This document shows, in pieces, positions 35,174 through 43,987 of a DNA stretch of 64,000 bases. The stretch is from the NCBI RefSeq assembly GCF_030295935.1, contig NZ_AP027362.1, positions 2,480,001 to 2,544,000 of the forward strand. Reading direction: 5' to 3'. The translations under genes were made by a program, and so were the position numbers. Origin of the DNA: Thalassotalea piscium. Lineage in GTDB: Bacteria > Pseudomonadota > Gammaproteobacteria > Enterobacterales > Alteromonadaceae. Each line of letters starts with the position of its first letter. The first letter of the stretch is position 1. The notes below the pieces were generated by a model, which saw only the letters and a list, made by a program, of their open reading frames with translations, had not been told where the DNA came from and made no database searches.

Positions 35174-36226
35174 ATGCTTAATATTTACGTGGGTAAAACT
35201 GCCCGAGAAACACTATTAACTCAAGGTTTTAAACAAGACCTATTCACCTCAATGTTAGGCGCTAGCGGTGGGCCCAAGTGGTTTACGCTTTTTGGCTTAG
35301 ATAAGTATTTATTTGGTGAGTTCTTTAAAGAAAGAAGTACTGAGCTTAACTTAATTGGCTCTTCTGCTGGTGCTTTTCGTTTTGCTGCTTTAAGTCAAAA
35401 TGATCCTGTAACCGCTATCACTCGGCTTGCTAAGCATTATAGTGAGACTGTATATTCAAAAAAGGCAAATGCCCAAGAGATCACCACCAAAGCACGTGAA
35501 TTACTAGCTGCTGTGTATGGTAAAGATGGGATAGAGCAAATTATTAACAACCCTATTTTTAAAGCACATTTCATTGTGGCACGTTGCCAAGGGCTAACAA
35601 GTTTTGAAGCCAAACCACTACAACTTTTAGGCTTAGTAACAAGTGTGATGCTCAACAAGGTTGATCGTGGCTTGTTACGCCATCAATATCAACGTATTGT
35701 TTTTCATCATCCAACAAGCCAATTAACCATAAGTGATAACCACCGCTTTAATGATGTTTATCAGCCGTTAACTCATGCAAATTTAGCCGATGCATTGTTA
35801 GCTTCTGGTTCGATACCGCTGGTGATGCAAGGTATTAAAGATATTAATGGTTGTGCCAAAGGAATGTATCGCGATGGTGGTATTATTGATTATCATTTTG
35901 ACTTTCAGCTAAACCCTATTAATGGGTTAACTTTATACCCTCACTTTAATGCTAATCCAAAAGCAGGCTGGTTTGATAAAAGTTCAACTCGTGCTGTTAA
36001 CATAAAACATTACGATAATACGGTAATGTTAGTGCCTTCTGATGAATTTATTCAGCAACTACCTTTTCAGAAAATACCTGACAGGAAAGACTTTACCGAG
36101 ATGGATGCCGATACTCGCATTAAGTATTGGCGGAAGGTATTATCAGCAACAAATTATTTGGCAGAAGAGTTGGACAATATCATTCATCGTCCAAACTTAT
36201 TAGCCAGTAAACTTAAAACAATTTAA
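35174..36226 (+). CDS. Patatin-like phospholipase
   Basis: This 350-residue protein has a patatin fold: a glycine-rich oxyanion motif (GASGGPKWF), the nucleophile elbow GSSAGAFR (serine in G-x-S-x-G) and the catalytic aspartate in YRDGGIIDYHFD. These form the Ser-Asp dyad of patatin-type lipid acyl hydrolases. No signal peptide is seen, so it is cytoplasmic or membrane-associated. It lies directly after the metalloprotease gene (21 bases), in the same direction. A fragment of its start occurs again at 32960. Confidence 0.88.
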   Translation: MLNIYVGKTARETLLTQGFKQDLFTSMLGASGGPKWFTLFGLDKYLFGEFFKERSTELNLIGSSAGAFRFAALSQNDPVTAITRLAKHYSETVYSKKANAQEITTKARELLAAVYGKDGIEQIINNPIFKAHFIVARCQGLTSFEAKPLQLLGLVTSVMLNKVDRGLLRHQYQRIVFHHPTSQLTISDNHRFNDVYQPLTHANLADALLASGSIPLVMQGIKDINGCAKGMYRDGGIIDYHFDFQLNPINGLTLYPHFNANPKAGWFDKSSTRAVNIKHYDNTVMLVPSDEFIQQLPFQKIPDRKDFTEMDADTRIKYWRKVLSATNYLAEELDNIIHRPNLLASKLKTI

Positions 36227-36230
36227 TGTT

Positions 36231-36392
36231 ATACCAGTTTCATTAAATAAGTGATCTATTTTATACGAAGTGAAAATAGTCAAATACAAGGCATTTATTT
36301 TCATAACTAGTTGTTCTAATTATAAAATAAATAACGCAGTAGTTGATTGTTTTAACCAGTAGAAATGATCACATAATTAGTGAGATTGGTAT
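36231..36392. repeat. 162-bp MITE-like repeat, copy 1
   Basis: A 162-bp sequence that occurs again at 60001-60162 with six differences (about 96% identical). The ends are imperfect 26-bp inverted repeats (21 of 26 match) starting ATACCAGTTTCATTAA on the left and, read from the other strand, ATACCAATCTCACTAA on the right. It has no coding capacity. It lies in the gap between the patatin gene and the PhzF gene. No clear target duplication is visible. Size and ends fit a miniature inverted-repeat element moved by a transposase from elsewhere. Confidence 0.9.
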
Positions 36393-36415
36393 TATTATAA
36401 ACAGCCTCTGAAACG

Positions 36416-37210
36416 TTAAAAGGTAATTTCACCTTTTAGGTAATCTGCGCACTGCCCTGTTAATACCACTCTGTCCTCTAGTAATTGGCAATGTACTTCT
36501 CCACTTCGACTGGAGCATTGCTTACCGATCAATGTCGTTTTATTTAATTGCTTTGCCCAATACGGAGCCAATAAGCAATGAGCCGAGCCTGTAACAGGAT
36601 CTTCTTCTACATTTAGTGTTGGGTAAAAGCATCGAGAAACAAAATCTGTGTCAGTTCCTCTGGCGGTAACAATAACACCACGACGATCTAATTTATTCCA
36701 TGCAGTAAAATCAGGTTGAAGCGATTGTACTGCTTGCTCTGACTCTAACACGATAAAGTAGTCAAAATCTGCTAATAAAGCTATGGCTTTTGTGTCATTT
36801 AAACCATGGATAAGTGCTTGAGGAGGATCACATTTTTTCGGCATTGACGCTGGAAAGTTCATCGATAGCCCTGCACTGGTCTTTACAACAATTAGCTCAC
36901 CGCTTTTAGTTATGAAACTTATTTTTTCTTGCGAGAATGCTAAATGCTCAAATAACACATGTGCAGTTGCTAATGTTGCATGTCCGCATAAATCAACTTC
37001 TTCAGCAGGAGTAAACCAACGCAACTCTACACTTTGGTCATGCTGAATAAAAAAAGCAGTTTCTGATAGGTTATTTTCTTGCGCTATTTTTTGTAATATC
37101 TCATCTGGCAACCATTCCTCAAGAGGTACAACAGCAGCAGGGTTTCCCTTAAACACAGCATTTGCAAAGGCATCAACTTGATAAATCGATAACTTTTGTT
37201 GATCTTTCAT
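36416..37210 (-). CDS. PhzF-family isomerase/epimerase-like protein
   Basis: This 264-residue protein has the PhzF fold: IYQVDAFANAVFKGNPAAVV, NLSETAFF with the catalytic glutamate, LCGHATLATAHVL, and DPVTGSAHC near the end. Family members isomerise or dehydrate small cyclic substrates; the substrate of chromosomal copies is unknown. The ATG at 37210 lies two bases after the stop of the VOC gene; an upstream in-frame start at 37240 would overlap that gene by 28 bases and is less likely. Both genes are probably transcribed together. Confidence 0.88.
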   Translation of the reverse strand: MKDQQKLSIYQVDAFANAVFKGNPAAVVPLEEWLPDEILQKIAQENNLSETAFFIQHDQSVELRWFTPAEEVDLCGHATLATAHVLFEHLAFSQEKISFITKSGELIVVKTSAGLSMNFPASMPKKCDPPQALIHGLNDTKAIALLADFDYFIVLESEQAVQSLQPDFTAWNKLDRRGVIVTARGTDTDFVSRCFYPTLNVEEDPVTGSAHCLLAPYWAKQLNKTTLIGKQCSSRSGEVHCQLLEDRVVLTGQCADYLKGEITF

Positions 37211-37212
37211 CT

Positions 37213-37590
37213 TTATTTCCATTTTTGGTAAATTGCGCAAGCAGCCCCTGCGGGATCTTTAATAACCGCATAACGATCATCACCCATTGTTTTAATTGCT
37301 GTTACGAGTTCTCCACCATTAGCTAAAACCTGTGCAACGGACTTGTCGATATCTTCAACTAAAAAATAAGGTAACCATGTCGGCGGTAAATTATTATTTA
37401 CCCCTTGAGCGTGACAAATACCCGAAATAGTGTCGCCACTTTCAGGTGATGACATTGCATAATCATTATATTCACCCATTGATATTGATTCACTTTTCCA
37501 GCCAATAACTTGTTGGTAGAAATCTTTTACTGCTGTAGCATTTTTAACTGATAAGTCTATCCATGCCATATCGCCTATTGTTGATTTCAT
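37213..37590 (-). CDS. VOC-family (glyoxalase/bleomycin-resistance-like) protein
   Basis: This 125-residue protein has one vicinal-oxygen-chelate domain of two beta-alpha-beta units: MAWIDLSVKNATAVKDFYQQ then VIGWKS in the first, and PYFLVEDIDKSVAQVLANGG then IKDPAGAACAIYQ in the second. Its size fits a single-domain dimeric member. The family includes lyases, dioxygenases and binding proteins; the activity cannot be told from sequence. It precedes the PhzF gene by two bases. Confidence 0.85.
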   Translation of the reverse strand: MKSTIGDMAWIDLSVKNATAVKDFYQQVIGWKSESISMGEYNDYAMSSPESGDTISGICHAQGVNNNLPPTWLPYFLVEDIDKSVAQVLANGGELVTAIKTMGDDRYAVIKDPAGAACAIYQKWK

Positions 37591-37614
37591 TGGTTTATTC
37601 CTATGATTAATTTA

Positions 37615-39459
37615 TTAAATTTTAGGGTTTTTAGGGTAATAACGCTCTGGTAATTGATTTATTAGTTCAAAAAATCGTGTGTCTTTGTAAGGGAGTTTCA
37701 TAAAGCCAGAGATTCCTAACCCCTCAATAGTGGGAAGTAATGTGATAATTTCGGCTAAATGCTCACTGAATTCTTGGGCTTTATCATGATTTAATAACCT
37801 TAAATAGCTATGAATTTTTAAATGCGTGGGCAGCACTTCAAAAATAATACAACCTGTATGGTGAATTTGGTTAAGTTTGGCTAATACAGCCATAATTGGC
37901 TCTGGCAAATATAAATATTCATCAGGGTCTTTACCATCTTCAAAGTATGAATGTAGTCGTGTAATGTCGTCTACTTCAGCCACATCACTAATATCAAAGT
38001 TAATTTTTTGTCCCTCAGCCGCAACAAAGGGCTCTTGCTCACAATTGCGCTCAACGTGTAAGGTGTTTCTCGCATTAAACAAACAGCTTTTGAACACACC
38101 CACTCGAAAAATGCCCTGTGCTAAATTAACCATATTATTAACCGCACTTTGAAAAGACACTTTGAGAGACTCGTCAAATAGTCGTAAGCTTGAATCTATA
38201 TACACGCCATTTTTTTCCCAGCGAATGGCAATGCCCCCAACAACAGGAAAACTACCTAAGCGCCCAACAGCGGCTATAAAAGCTTTTTCAACATCGCCCA
38301 TCCCCATAAGGTAGTTTTTATAGTATTTTTCAAGCTGTACATCATCAATCTTATTTAATTCGTCATCACTATCTAATTCTCGCAAAAATGATTTGCGCGA
38401 TCCATAAACAACCGTGTCAATTTCGCCAGCGATAGGTTTAGCCCAAACAGGAATAAGAGGTTTAATTTCCGGCCAAGTAGGCTGAGAAGACAAAACCGTT
38501 TGCTTTAAAAGCTTAAGGTGCTTAAACAGATAGTCGCCTGCTTTGTCTCGTATTTTTTTATCATCACTTAACATGCCATCTAAAATTTGAGCAAGTAACT
38601 TAGGTAACCCCAAAGAAAGTGGCGTGATCACTTTTGCGCCATACCTGCACGATTGGCCTGATGCTAAAGCATAAATGGTTGCAGCAAAGCCCTGCTCGTC
38701 AAAACGAGGAGAAGACATACAACCATTAATTTGTTCTGGACCAATAAAATAAACATCACCTAAACGAGCATTGGTATTTTGTAAATCACTGCTCATTAAG
38801 TCCATCACATTATTAGCTGTCGTTTGACCATGCGTGTCTAACTGAGCAACAACAGCTGATCCCCAGTCGACTAAATATATTTTTTGTAATTCTTCGTTAT
38901 AAACGATATTTGATGGCTTTATATCGCCATGTACATAGGGTTTACCTTTTTTATGCTGCTTTGAGTCACGTAAATAGCGAAGTATTTCAGCAAGTTGAAT
39001 GGCAATATTCACGATAAGTTCAGGCGCTAGCGGGCCTCGTTGATGTGACAGTTTTTCTAAGTCGATACCTGGCGCACGTTGCATATGTAAAATATTTTGG
39101 CGCTTAATTTTATAATATTCATACACTTGAGGGATGCGAGAGTGATTAAGTTCATCTTGAATTTCAGCTTCTTCTGCTAGTCGATCTTGAACATGAGGGG
39201 GTAAATTAATACGGGAGAACTTAAAAACATAGGCATTGTTTTCGTCATCATCACCAGAAAAAACAAAACCATAGGCGCCTTTTCCGACCATTGCAATATT
39301 ATGATAACCCAATAAAGAGAGCTGTTGTTGACAGAGTTTCACCCACTCTTTGAATTTAGTGGCATCTTCATGATTAAGTAAATAGACCGATTGATCTTCT
39401 GCAATATAAAAATGCTTAAGTTTTTTTTCTACCAAAGGAGCCCTTACTAAATTTAGCAC
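37615..39459 (-). CDS. Serine/threonine protein kinase-like protein with C-terminal extension
   Basis: This 614-residue protein has a Hanks-type kinase domain in residues 50-310: glycine loop G59-K-G-A-Y-G64, a likely ATP lysine in YVFKFSRI (about 80), HGDIKPSNIV with catalytic D179 (HGD rather than HRD), and VDWGSAV in the DFG position (DWG). The domain is preceded by about 50 residues and followed by about 300 residues of unknown fold, with no membrane segment, so it is cytoplasmic. The C-terminal half includes GSFPVVGGIAIRWEKNGVYI. Its substrate is unknown. It lies next to a candidate small RNA gene. Confidence 0.82.
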   Translation of the reverse strand: MLNLVRAPLVEKKLKHFYIAEDQSVYLLNHEDATKFKEWVKLCQQQLSLLGYHNIAMVGKGAYGFVFSGDDDENNAYVFKFSRINLPPHVQDRLAEEAEIQDELNHSRIPQVYEYYKIKRQNILHMQRAPGIDLEKLSHQRGPLAPELIVNIAIQLAEILRYLRDSKQHKKGKPYVHGDIKPSNIVYNEELQKIYLVDWGSAVVAQLDTHGQTTANNVMDLMSSDLQNTNARLGDVYFIGPEQINGCMSSPRFDEQGFAATIYALASGQSCRYGAKVITPLSLGLPKLLAQILDGMLSDDKKIRDKAGDYLFKHLKLLKQTVLSSQPTWPEIKPLIPVWAKPIAGEIDTVVYGSRKSFLRELDSDDELNKIDDVQLEKYYKNYLMGMGDVEKAFIAAVGRLGSFPVVGGIAIRWEKNGVYIDSSLRLFDESLKVSFQSAVNNMVNLAQGIFRVGVFKSCLFNARNTLHVERNCEQEPFVAAEGQKINFDISDVAEVDDITRLHSYFEDGKDPDEYLYLPEPIMAVLAKLNQIHHTGCIIFEVLPTHLKIHSYLRLLNHDKAQEFSEHLAEIITLLPTIEGLGISGFMKLPYKDTRFFELINQLPERYYPKNPKI

Positions 39460-39589
39460 TTACTTTACTTATATAATATCAACTTAATAATGATTTAATA
39501 GCGATTTAAAATGCTTTTATATAAATTGATCTATGTCATAGTGCTGTCACAAAATAAGGGTATCATTACCTCACTTATTAAGCACCTAG

Positions 39590-39690
39590 TGTTGAGTAAG
39601 GATGTTCTCTAGATAGACATAAGTACCTCCTCGTAATTGTTATCCCTTATCGGATATTTGCCTTAGTAATTTTACTAAGGCTTTTTTATT
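39590..39690 (+). ncRNA. Candidate small RNA ending at a strong intrinsic terminator
   Basis: In a 322-base gap between two minus-strand genes, a plus-strand terminator stands without any upstream gene: GCCTTAGTA (39660-39668), four loop bases, TACTAAGGC (39673-39681), then TTTTTT. It has no T-run on the minus side. The 70 bases upstream contain no open frame and include GTAAGGATGTTCTCTAG and CCTCCTCGTAATTG, with some loose similarity to Spot 42 RNA. The 5' end is a guess and no clear promoter is assigned. A transcript of about 100 nt is the simplest reading. Confidence 0.5.
39660..39688 (+). terminator. Intrinsic terminator, plus strand
   Basis: A perfect 9-bp stem (GCCTTAGTA with TACTAAGGC) and four-base loop, followed by TTTTTTATTT. 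No plus-strand protein gene precedes it, which is the main reason to propose a small RNA. Confidence 0.85.
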
Positions 39691-39713
39691 TCCTGCAATA
39701 GCACGACAAATAA

Positions 39714-39735
39714 AAAACCTGCCGAAGCAGGTTTT
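39714..39735 (-). terminator. Terminator of the bkd operon
   Basis: AAAACCTGC and GCAGGTTTT form a 9-bp stem around a four-base loop (TTCG when read on the minus strand), followed on the minus strand by a T-run. It lies about 47 bases after the end of the E2 gene. Confidence 0.85.
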
Positions 39736-39781
39736 AAAAACATTAAAAATGAAGTTTACAAAGTTAAACTCGGCTTAGTAA

Positions 39782-41383
39782 TTACGCCATATGCACTAGC
39801 ATATTTGTTGGCTCTTCTAAGAATGATTTCCATAAGTTACTAAAGCGAGCGATAGTACCACCATCAATAATACGATGATCGCCCGACCAACTAACCTGCA
39901 TAATTGAGCGTGCTTCTACTTCACCGTTTTCATTAAAACGAGGTAATGTTTGTAATTTACCTAATGCAACAATAGCAGCTTCTGGCTTATTAATAATTGG
40001 TGTTGCAACCGTACCGCCTATAGCACCAATGTTAGAAATAGAAATAGTACCGCCTTTTAAGTCTGCGCTAGCTACGCGCCCAGAGCGTGCATCATTAGTT
40101 AATTTAGTAATATCTTGAGCCAAGTCTAGTATTGATTTTGTTTGGACTTGTTTGATATTTGGTACTAACAGGCCTACTTTTGAGTCTACCGCCATACCAA
40201 TATTATGATCGTCAAAATAAGTTAGCTCGGTACAATCTTCATTAACTTGAGAGTTAACAATTGGAAACTCTTTTAACGCTAACGACATGGCTTTCATAAA
40301 GAAAGGCATCATAGTTAATTTGATGTCTTGCTTGGCATATATTTCTTTAAGCTCAAGGCGTAATTTTATTAATTTAGTCATATCTATTTCTTCACAATAA
40401 GTAAAGTGAGGAATAGTTGATACTGAATTAACCATCGCTTTTGCCATGGCTGCTTTTACGCCACGAATAGCCTCAACACGCTTGCCACCAGCTACTATTG
40501 AATTAACTGATGAACCTGTCGCATCAGATTGTTTAGCTGAACCTTGCGTATTACCATTAATAAACGCTACAACATCGTCTTTATAAACTCGCCCTTTTTT
40601 GCCGCTACCGGGTACTTGATGAATATTGACATTCATTTCGCGCGCCACTCTTCTTACTGCAGGGCTAGCTAGTGCTTTAGTATTGAGTGTTTTTTCATTA
40701 CTTACAGGAGCACTTTTTGCCATAGCCTGTTCAGGAACTTTTGCTTTTTGTTCTGGCACTTGGGTATTGTTTACTGCTTTAGTATGGGTTGAAACACCAA
40801 TGCGCTCAATTGCAAATAAAGGCGCATGAACCTTAGCAATATCCCCTTTCGCATAATGTAATTTAACCACTTTACCTGAATACATAGCTGGAATTTGCAC
40901 TAGCGCTTTATCAGTCATTACGTCAGCTACAGGTTGATCTTCAACAATCACGTCACCTTCGGTAACTAACCATTCAACAACTTCACATTCAACAATACCT
41001 TCACCTATATCAGGTAAAATAAAGTCTTCAACGATAGTTTCAGTGCTAGTTTGTGGTGTTAACTCAGCACTTACTTCATTAGCTGCTTCCGTTGTCGATG
41101 AAGAACTTTGCACAGCAACTGTGTCGTTTGCAGCCCCGTCTGAGGGTGTCATAGCAAATAATGGTTGATGCACTTTAGCAATATCACCTTTTGCATAATA
41201 AAGTTTGTCTACTACACCTGAATGCATTGCAGGAATTTGCACTAATGCCTTGTCTGTCATTACGTCAGCTACGGGTTGGTCTTCAACAATAATATCACCT
41301 TCATTAACTAGCCATTCAACCAGTTCACATTCAACGATACCTTCACCAATATCTGGTAATATAAAATCAATGCTCATGTTCAA
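39782..41383 (-). CDS. bkdB: Branched-chain 2-oxoacid dehydrogenase E2 (dihydrolipoyl acyltransferase)
   Basis: This 533-residue enzyme transfers acyl groups from E1-TPP to CoA. It has two N-terminal lipoyl domains (residues about 4-80 and 118-195), each with the lipoylated lysine in DVMTDKALVQIPA. A peripheral-subunit-binding domain follows (ALASPAVRRVAREMNVNIHQ). The C-terminal catalytic domain ends with WSGDHRIIDGG, holding the H-x-x-x-D-G active site. Two lipoyl domains are more than the usual one for bkd-type E2. It follows the E1 beta gene by 4 bases. No E3 gene is present here; the shared Lpd of the cell would serve. Substrates are likely oxoacids from Val, Leu and Ile. Confidence 0.92.
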   Translation of the reverse strand: MNMSIDFILPDIGEGIVECELVEWLVNEGDIIVEDQPVADVMTDKALVQIPAMHSGVVDKLYYAKGDIAKVHQPLFAMTPSDGAANDTVAVQSSSSTTEAANEVSAELTPQTSTETIVEDFILPDIGEGIVECEVVEWLVTEGDVIVEDQPVADVMTDKALVQIPAMYSGKVVKLHYAKGDIAKVHAPLFAIERIGVSTHTKAVNNTQVPEQKAKVPEQAMAKSAPVSNEKTLNTKALASPAVRRVAREMNVNIHQVPGSGKKGRVYKDDVVAFINGNTQGSAKQSDATGSSVNSIVAGGKRVEAIRGVKAAMAKAMVNSVSTIPHFTYCEEIDMTKLIKLRLELKEIYAKQDIKLTMMPFFMKAMSLALKEFPIVNSQVNEDCTELTYFDDHNIGMAVDSKVGLLVPNIKQVQTKSILDLAQDITKLTNDARSGRVASADLKGGTISISNIGAIGGTVATPIINKPEAAIVALGKLQTLPRFNENGEVEARSIMQVSWSGDHRIIDGGTIARFSNLWKSFLEEPTNMLVHMA

Positions 41384-41387
41384 ATTC

Positions 41388-42365
41388 CTAGTAATTCATG
41401 CTGCGTTTTATCGCTTCATATATTTTTAAATGATCGGCCACATATTCTTTTTCTAACGCTAACGGGTAAGGTGTATCAAGACCACATATACGCTCGATAG
41501 GCGACTCTAAATGCAAGAAACATTCTTGTTGAATGGTTGCAGCAATTTCACTGGCAAACCCTGCTGTTAATGGCGCTTCTTGGCTAACTAATAAGCGACC
41601 AGTTTTGCGCACAGAAGTTGCTACTGTTTCAACATCCCAAGGCAAAATAGTACGTAAATCAATAATTTCACAAGAAATACCGTCAGCTGACGCTTTTTCT
41701 GCCGCTTTTTCAATTATTTCTAATTGGGCACCCCAACCTAACAACGTAATATCATTACCTGTTTGCATAACTTCTGCTTTACCTAAGGGTAATTGGTAAT
41801 CTTCTTCAGGCACTTCCCCAACAGACGCTCGATATAAACGCTTAGGTTCAAAAAACACTACTGGGTTATCATCACGAATCGAGGCTAGTAATAAACCTTT
41901 TGCTTGATAAGGATTACGAGGCACAACAATTTTCAAACCTGGAGTATGGGCAAAATATGCTTCTGGAGATTGACTATGATATAAACCACCGGCAATACCG
42001 CCGCCGTATGGCGTACGAATAGTTAATTTACCCACATCAAATTCGTTACCACTACGGTACCTAAATTTAGCAGTTTCATTCACTATTTGGTCAAACGCAG
42101 GAAAAATGTAATCAGCAAACTGAATTTCAGCAATAGGAGTACAGCCTTGTGCTGCCAAACCATTAGCAAAACCAATAATGCCTTGCTCAACTAATGGCGT
42201 ATTAAAGCAACGTGCTTTACCGTACTTTTCTTGTAAGCCGCTAGTTGCTCTAAATACACCACCAAAATGACCAACATCTTCACCAAAACATAACGCACTG
42301 TCATTTTCAGCCATTGCAATATCTAACGCATTATTAATTGCTTGTAATAAGTTCATTTGTGCCAT
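41388..42365 (-). CDS. bkdA2: Branched-chain 2-oxoacid dehydrogenase E1 beta
   Basis: This 325-residue subunit pairs with E1 alpha to decarboxylate branched-chain 2-oxoacids using TPP. The family markers are present: [20 protein letters not shown], the glutamate that contacts TPP in the beginning, [15 protein letters not shown], and [14 protein letters not shown] near the end. The length is normal. It overlaps the E1 alpha gene by one base (TAATG), so the two subunits are translationally coupled at equal amounts. Confidence 0.93.
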   Translation of the reverse strand: MAQMNLLQAINNALDIAMAENDSALCFGEDVGHFGGVFRATSGLQEKYGKARCFNTPLVEQGIIGFANGLAAQGCTPIAEIQFADYIFPAFDQIVNETAKFRYRSGNEFDVGKLTIRTPYGGGIAGGLYHSQSPEAYFAHTPGLKIVVPRNPYQAKGLLLASIRDDNPVVFFEPKRLYRASVGEVPEEDYQLPLGKAEVMQTGNDITLLGWGAQLEIIEKAAEKASADGISCEIIDLRTILPWDVETVATSVRKTGRLLVSQEAPLTAGFASEIAATIQQECFLHLESPIERICGLDTPYPLALEKEYVADHLKIYEAIKRSMNY

Positions 42366-43549
42366 TATTTAATTCTCCCTGCTGTAAAAGGATATGCCTC
42401 AGGGTATTTTTTAATATGTACTTTTAATTCATCTAATTGTTTATGTAAGTGCTCTGGCACTTCGTCATACACATCAGTAATTAAATCTTCAACTGGTGGC
42501 TTGTCAATTTTTTCAGCAACTTTTACAGCTGCTAGCACTTGTTCTCTCAGCTTTTCAAATAGCTCTGTTTCTTGTGCATCGTTCCACCAACCTTGCGCTA
42601 TCATCCAGTTTTTCATACGTAAAATTGGATCATGCTTTTGCCATTTCTCTTCTTCTTCACGTGTTCGATACCCAGAAGGATCGTCTGAAGTTGAATGCGC
42701 GCCTAAACGATATGACATTGCTTCAATAATCACAGGTTTATGCTCAGCTAATGCATAACGACGAGCATCTTGAGTTGCTTTCACAACCGCTAAAATATCG
42801 TTGCCATCAATACGAATGGTTTTAATGCCGTATCCAACACCACGAGAAGCAATACCATTGCCTACATATTGCTCTTCTGCAGGTGTTGAAATAGCATAGC
42901 CATTATTTCGACAGAAAAATATCACCGGCGCTCTATGAACAGCGGCCATATTTAAGCCCGCATGAAAATCACCTTCAGATGCGGCACCTTCACCAAAATA
43001 ACAAATAGTTACCGCTTCTTTACCTTGCAATTTTTGCCCATAAGCGTAACCAGCCGCTTGAGGTATTTGCGTACCTAATGGTGATGATATTGTCATATAA
43101 TTTAATTCATTAGATCCATAATGAATTGGCATTTGACGACCTTTACCTAAGTCTTTTTCATTAGAAAACATTTGGTTCATAAAGTTTTCAAGAGAAAAAT
43201 CACGGTAGATTAACGCACCTTGTTCACGGTATTGCGCCATGATCATATCTTGATCTTCAAGAGCAGCAGCTCCCCCAACACTGGCGGCTTCTTCACCAAG
43301 TGCTGCCATATAAAAACTAATTCGTCCTTGACGCTGAGCAGCAACCATACGTTCATCTAATACGCGATGAAATGCTAACGCTTTATAAATCTTTGTTGCT
43401 TTAGCTTGATCGATATCAGGTAATTCTGCACCTGAGTAGGTAGTACCGTCTTGTTGTAATATTTTGAGGATGGGGATTTCTACTGAATGACCATCAATAA
43501 AAGTAGGGGTATGCACCACCTGACTTTCTTTATAAATTTCAGTGTTCAT
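42365..43549 (-). CDS. bkdA1: Branched-chain 2-oxoacid dehydrogenase E1 alpha
   Basis: This 394-residue subunit carries the TPP motif [19 protein letters not shown] then [12 protein letters not shown] (GDG-like start and NN end). [17 protein letters not shown] is the conserved phosphorylation-loop region typical of the branched-chain E1 alpha. It is the first gene of the operon E1 alpha, E1 beta, E2, with a likely promoter and palindromic operator about 30 bases upstream. The family is firm; substrate range (branched-chain rather than pyruvate) comes from subunit layout and motif. Confidence 0.93.
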   Translation of the reverse strand: MNTEIYKESQVVHTPTFIDGHSVEIPILKILQQDGTTYSGAELPDIDQAKATKIYKALAFHRVLDERMVAAQRQGRISFYMAALGEEAASVGGAAALEDQDMIMAQYREQGALIYRDFSLENFMNQMFSNEKDLGKGRQMPIHYGSNELNYMTISSPLGTQIPQAAGYAYGQKLQGKEAVTICYFGEGAASEGDFHAGLNMAAVHRAPVIFFCRNNGYAISTPAEEQYVGNGIASRGVGYGIKTIRIDGNDILAVVKATQDARRYALAEHKPVIIEAMSYRLGAHSTSDDPSGYRTREEEEKWQKHDPILRMKNWMIAQGWWNDAQETELFEKLREQVLAAVKVAEKIDKPPVEDLITDVYDEVPEHLHKQLDELKVHIKKYPEAYPFTAGRIK

Positions 43550-43568
43550 AGCCTTCTCTTGTTTTATC

Positions 43569-43608
43569 CCTTGCGCGCAAGGTATAACTATTATTAAGAA
43601 TACGTAAA
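43569..43608 (-). promoter_or_regulatory. bkd promoter with overlapping palindrome
   Basis: Read on the minus strand, TTTACG and TATACC are separated by 16 bases (plus-strand 43608-43603 and 43586-43581). A perfect 14-bp palindrome, CCTTGCGCGCAAGG (43569-43582), overlaps the last two bases of the -10 and the likely start point. This placement suits repression by a dimeric regulator. The regulator is unknown. Confidence 0.5.
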
Positions 43609-43987
43609 GTATAGTTGGTTAAATTTTATTATAAGGTTCAGTTGATCTTTTATTTTAGTCTTCGCTAAAGATTGCCTTAAAAACGTTACTCTCGGCCCTT
43701 TAACCTAGACTGACAACACATAAGGGTTTTATGTAAGTGCCACGATTGCCATATATTCATGCCAACTGCGTTTTTAAACTAAAAGATTAACAGACCTTTA
43801 ATCATTGAATATATTTATTGACCGCACTTTACCTTTACGTAAACTGAAAAACAAGTTTTACCCGTGCTCATTTACCGCCAATTTTTATCATACTGAGCAT
43901 AAAAGTTTACAAAATGTTTATAATGCCCCTCCGCTCAAAAATACTTGAAGCGTACAATATAAGTGCAGGGCTAAAAGGGCTTATTAA
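43609..43987. other. Non-coding gap between astE and the bkd promoter
   Basis: This stretch, on the far side of the bkd promoter, holds no gene I can support. An open frame that starts at 43914 runs antisense into astE and is not credible. No terminator is clear at the end of astE. Confidence 0.5.

Noticed and set aside
36231-36392. 162-bp repeat as a structured RNA gene
   Set aside because: The ends are inverted repeats typical of transposons, and a solo end exists at 51893, so a mobile repeat explains it better.
42357-42758. Long plus-strand frames within the bkd, cusA, czcA and mfd genes
   Set aside because: They are antisense or out-of-frame shadows of long, well-conserved genes.
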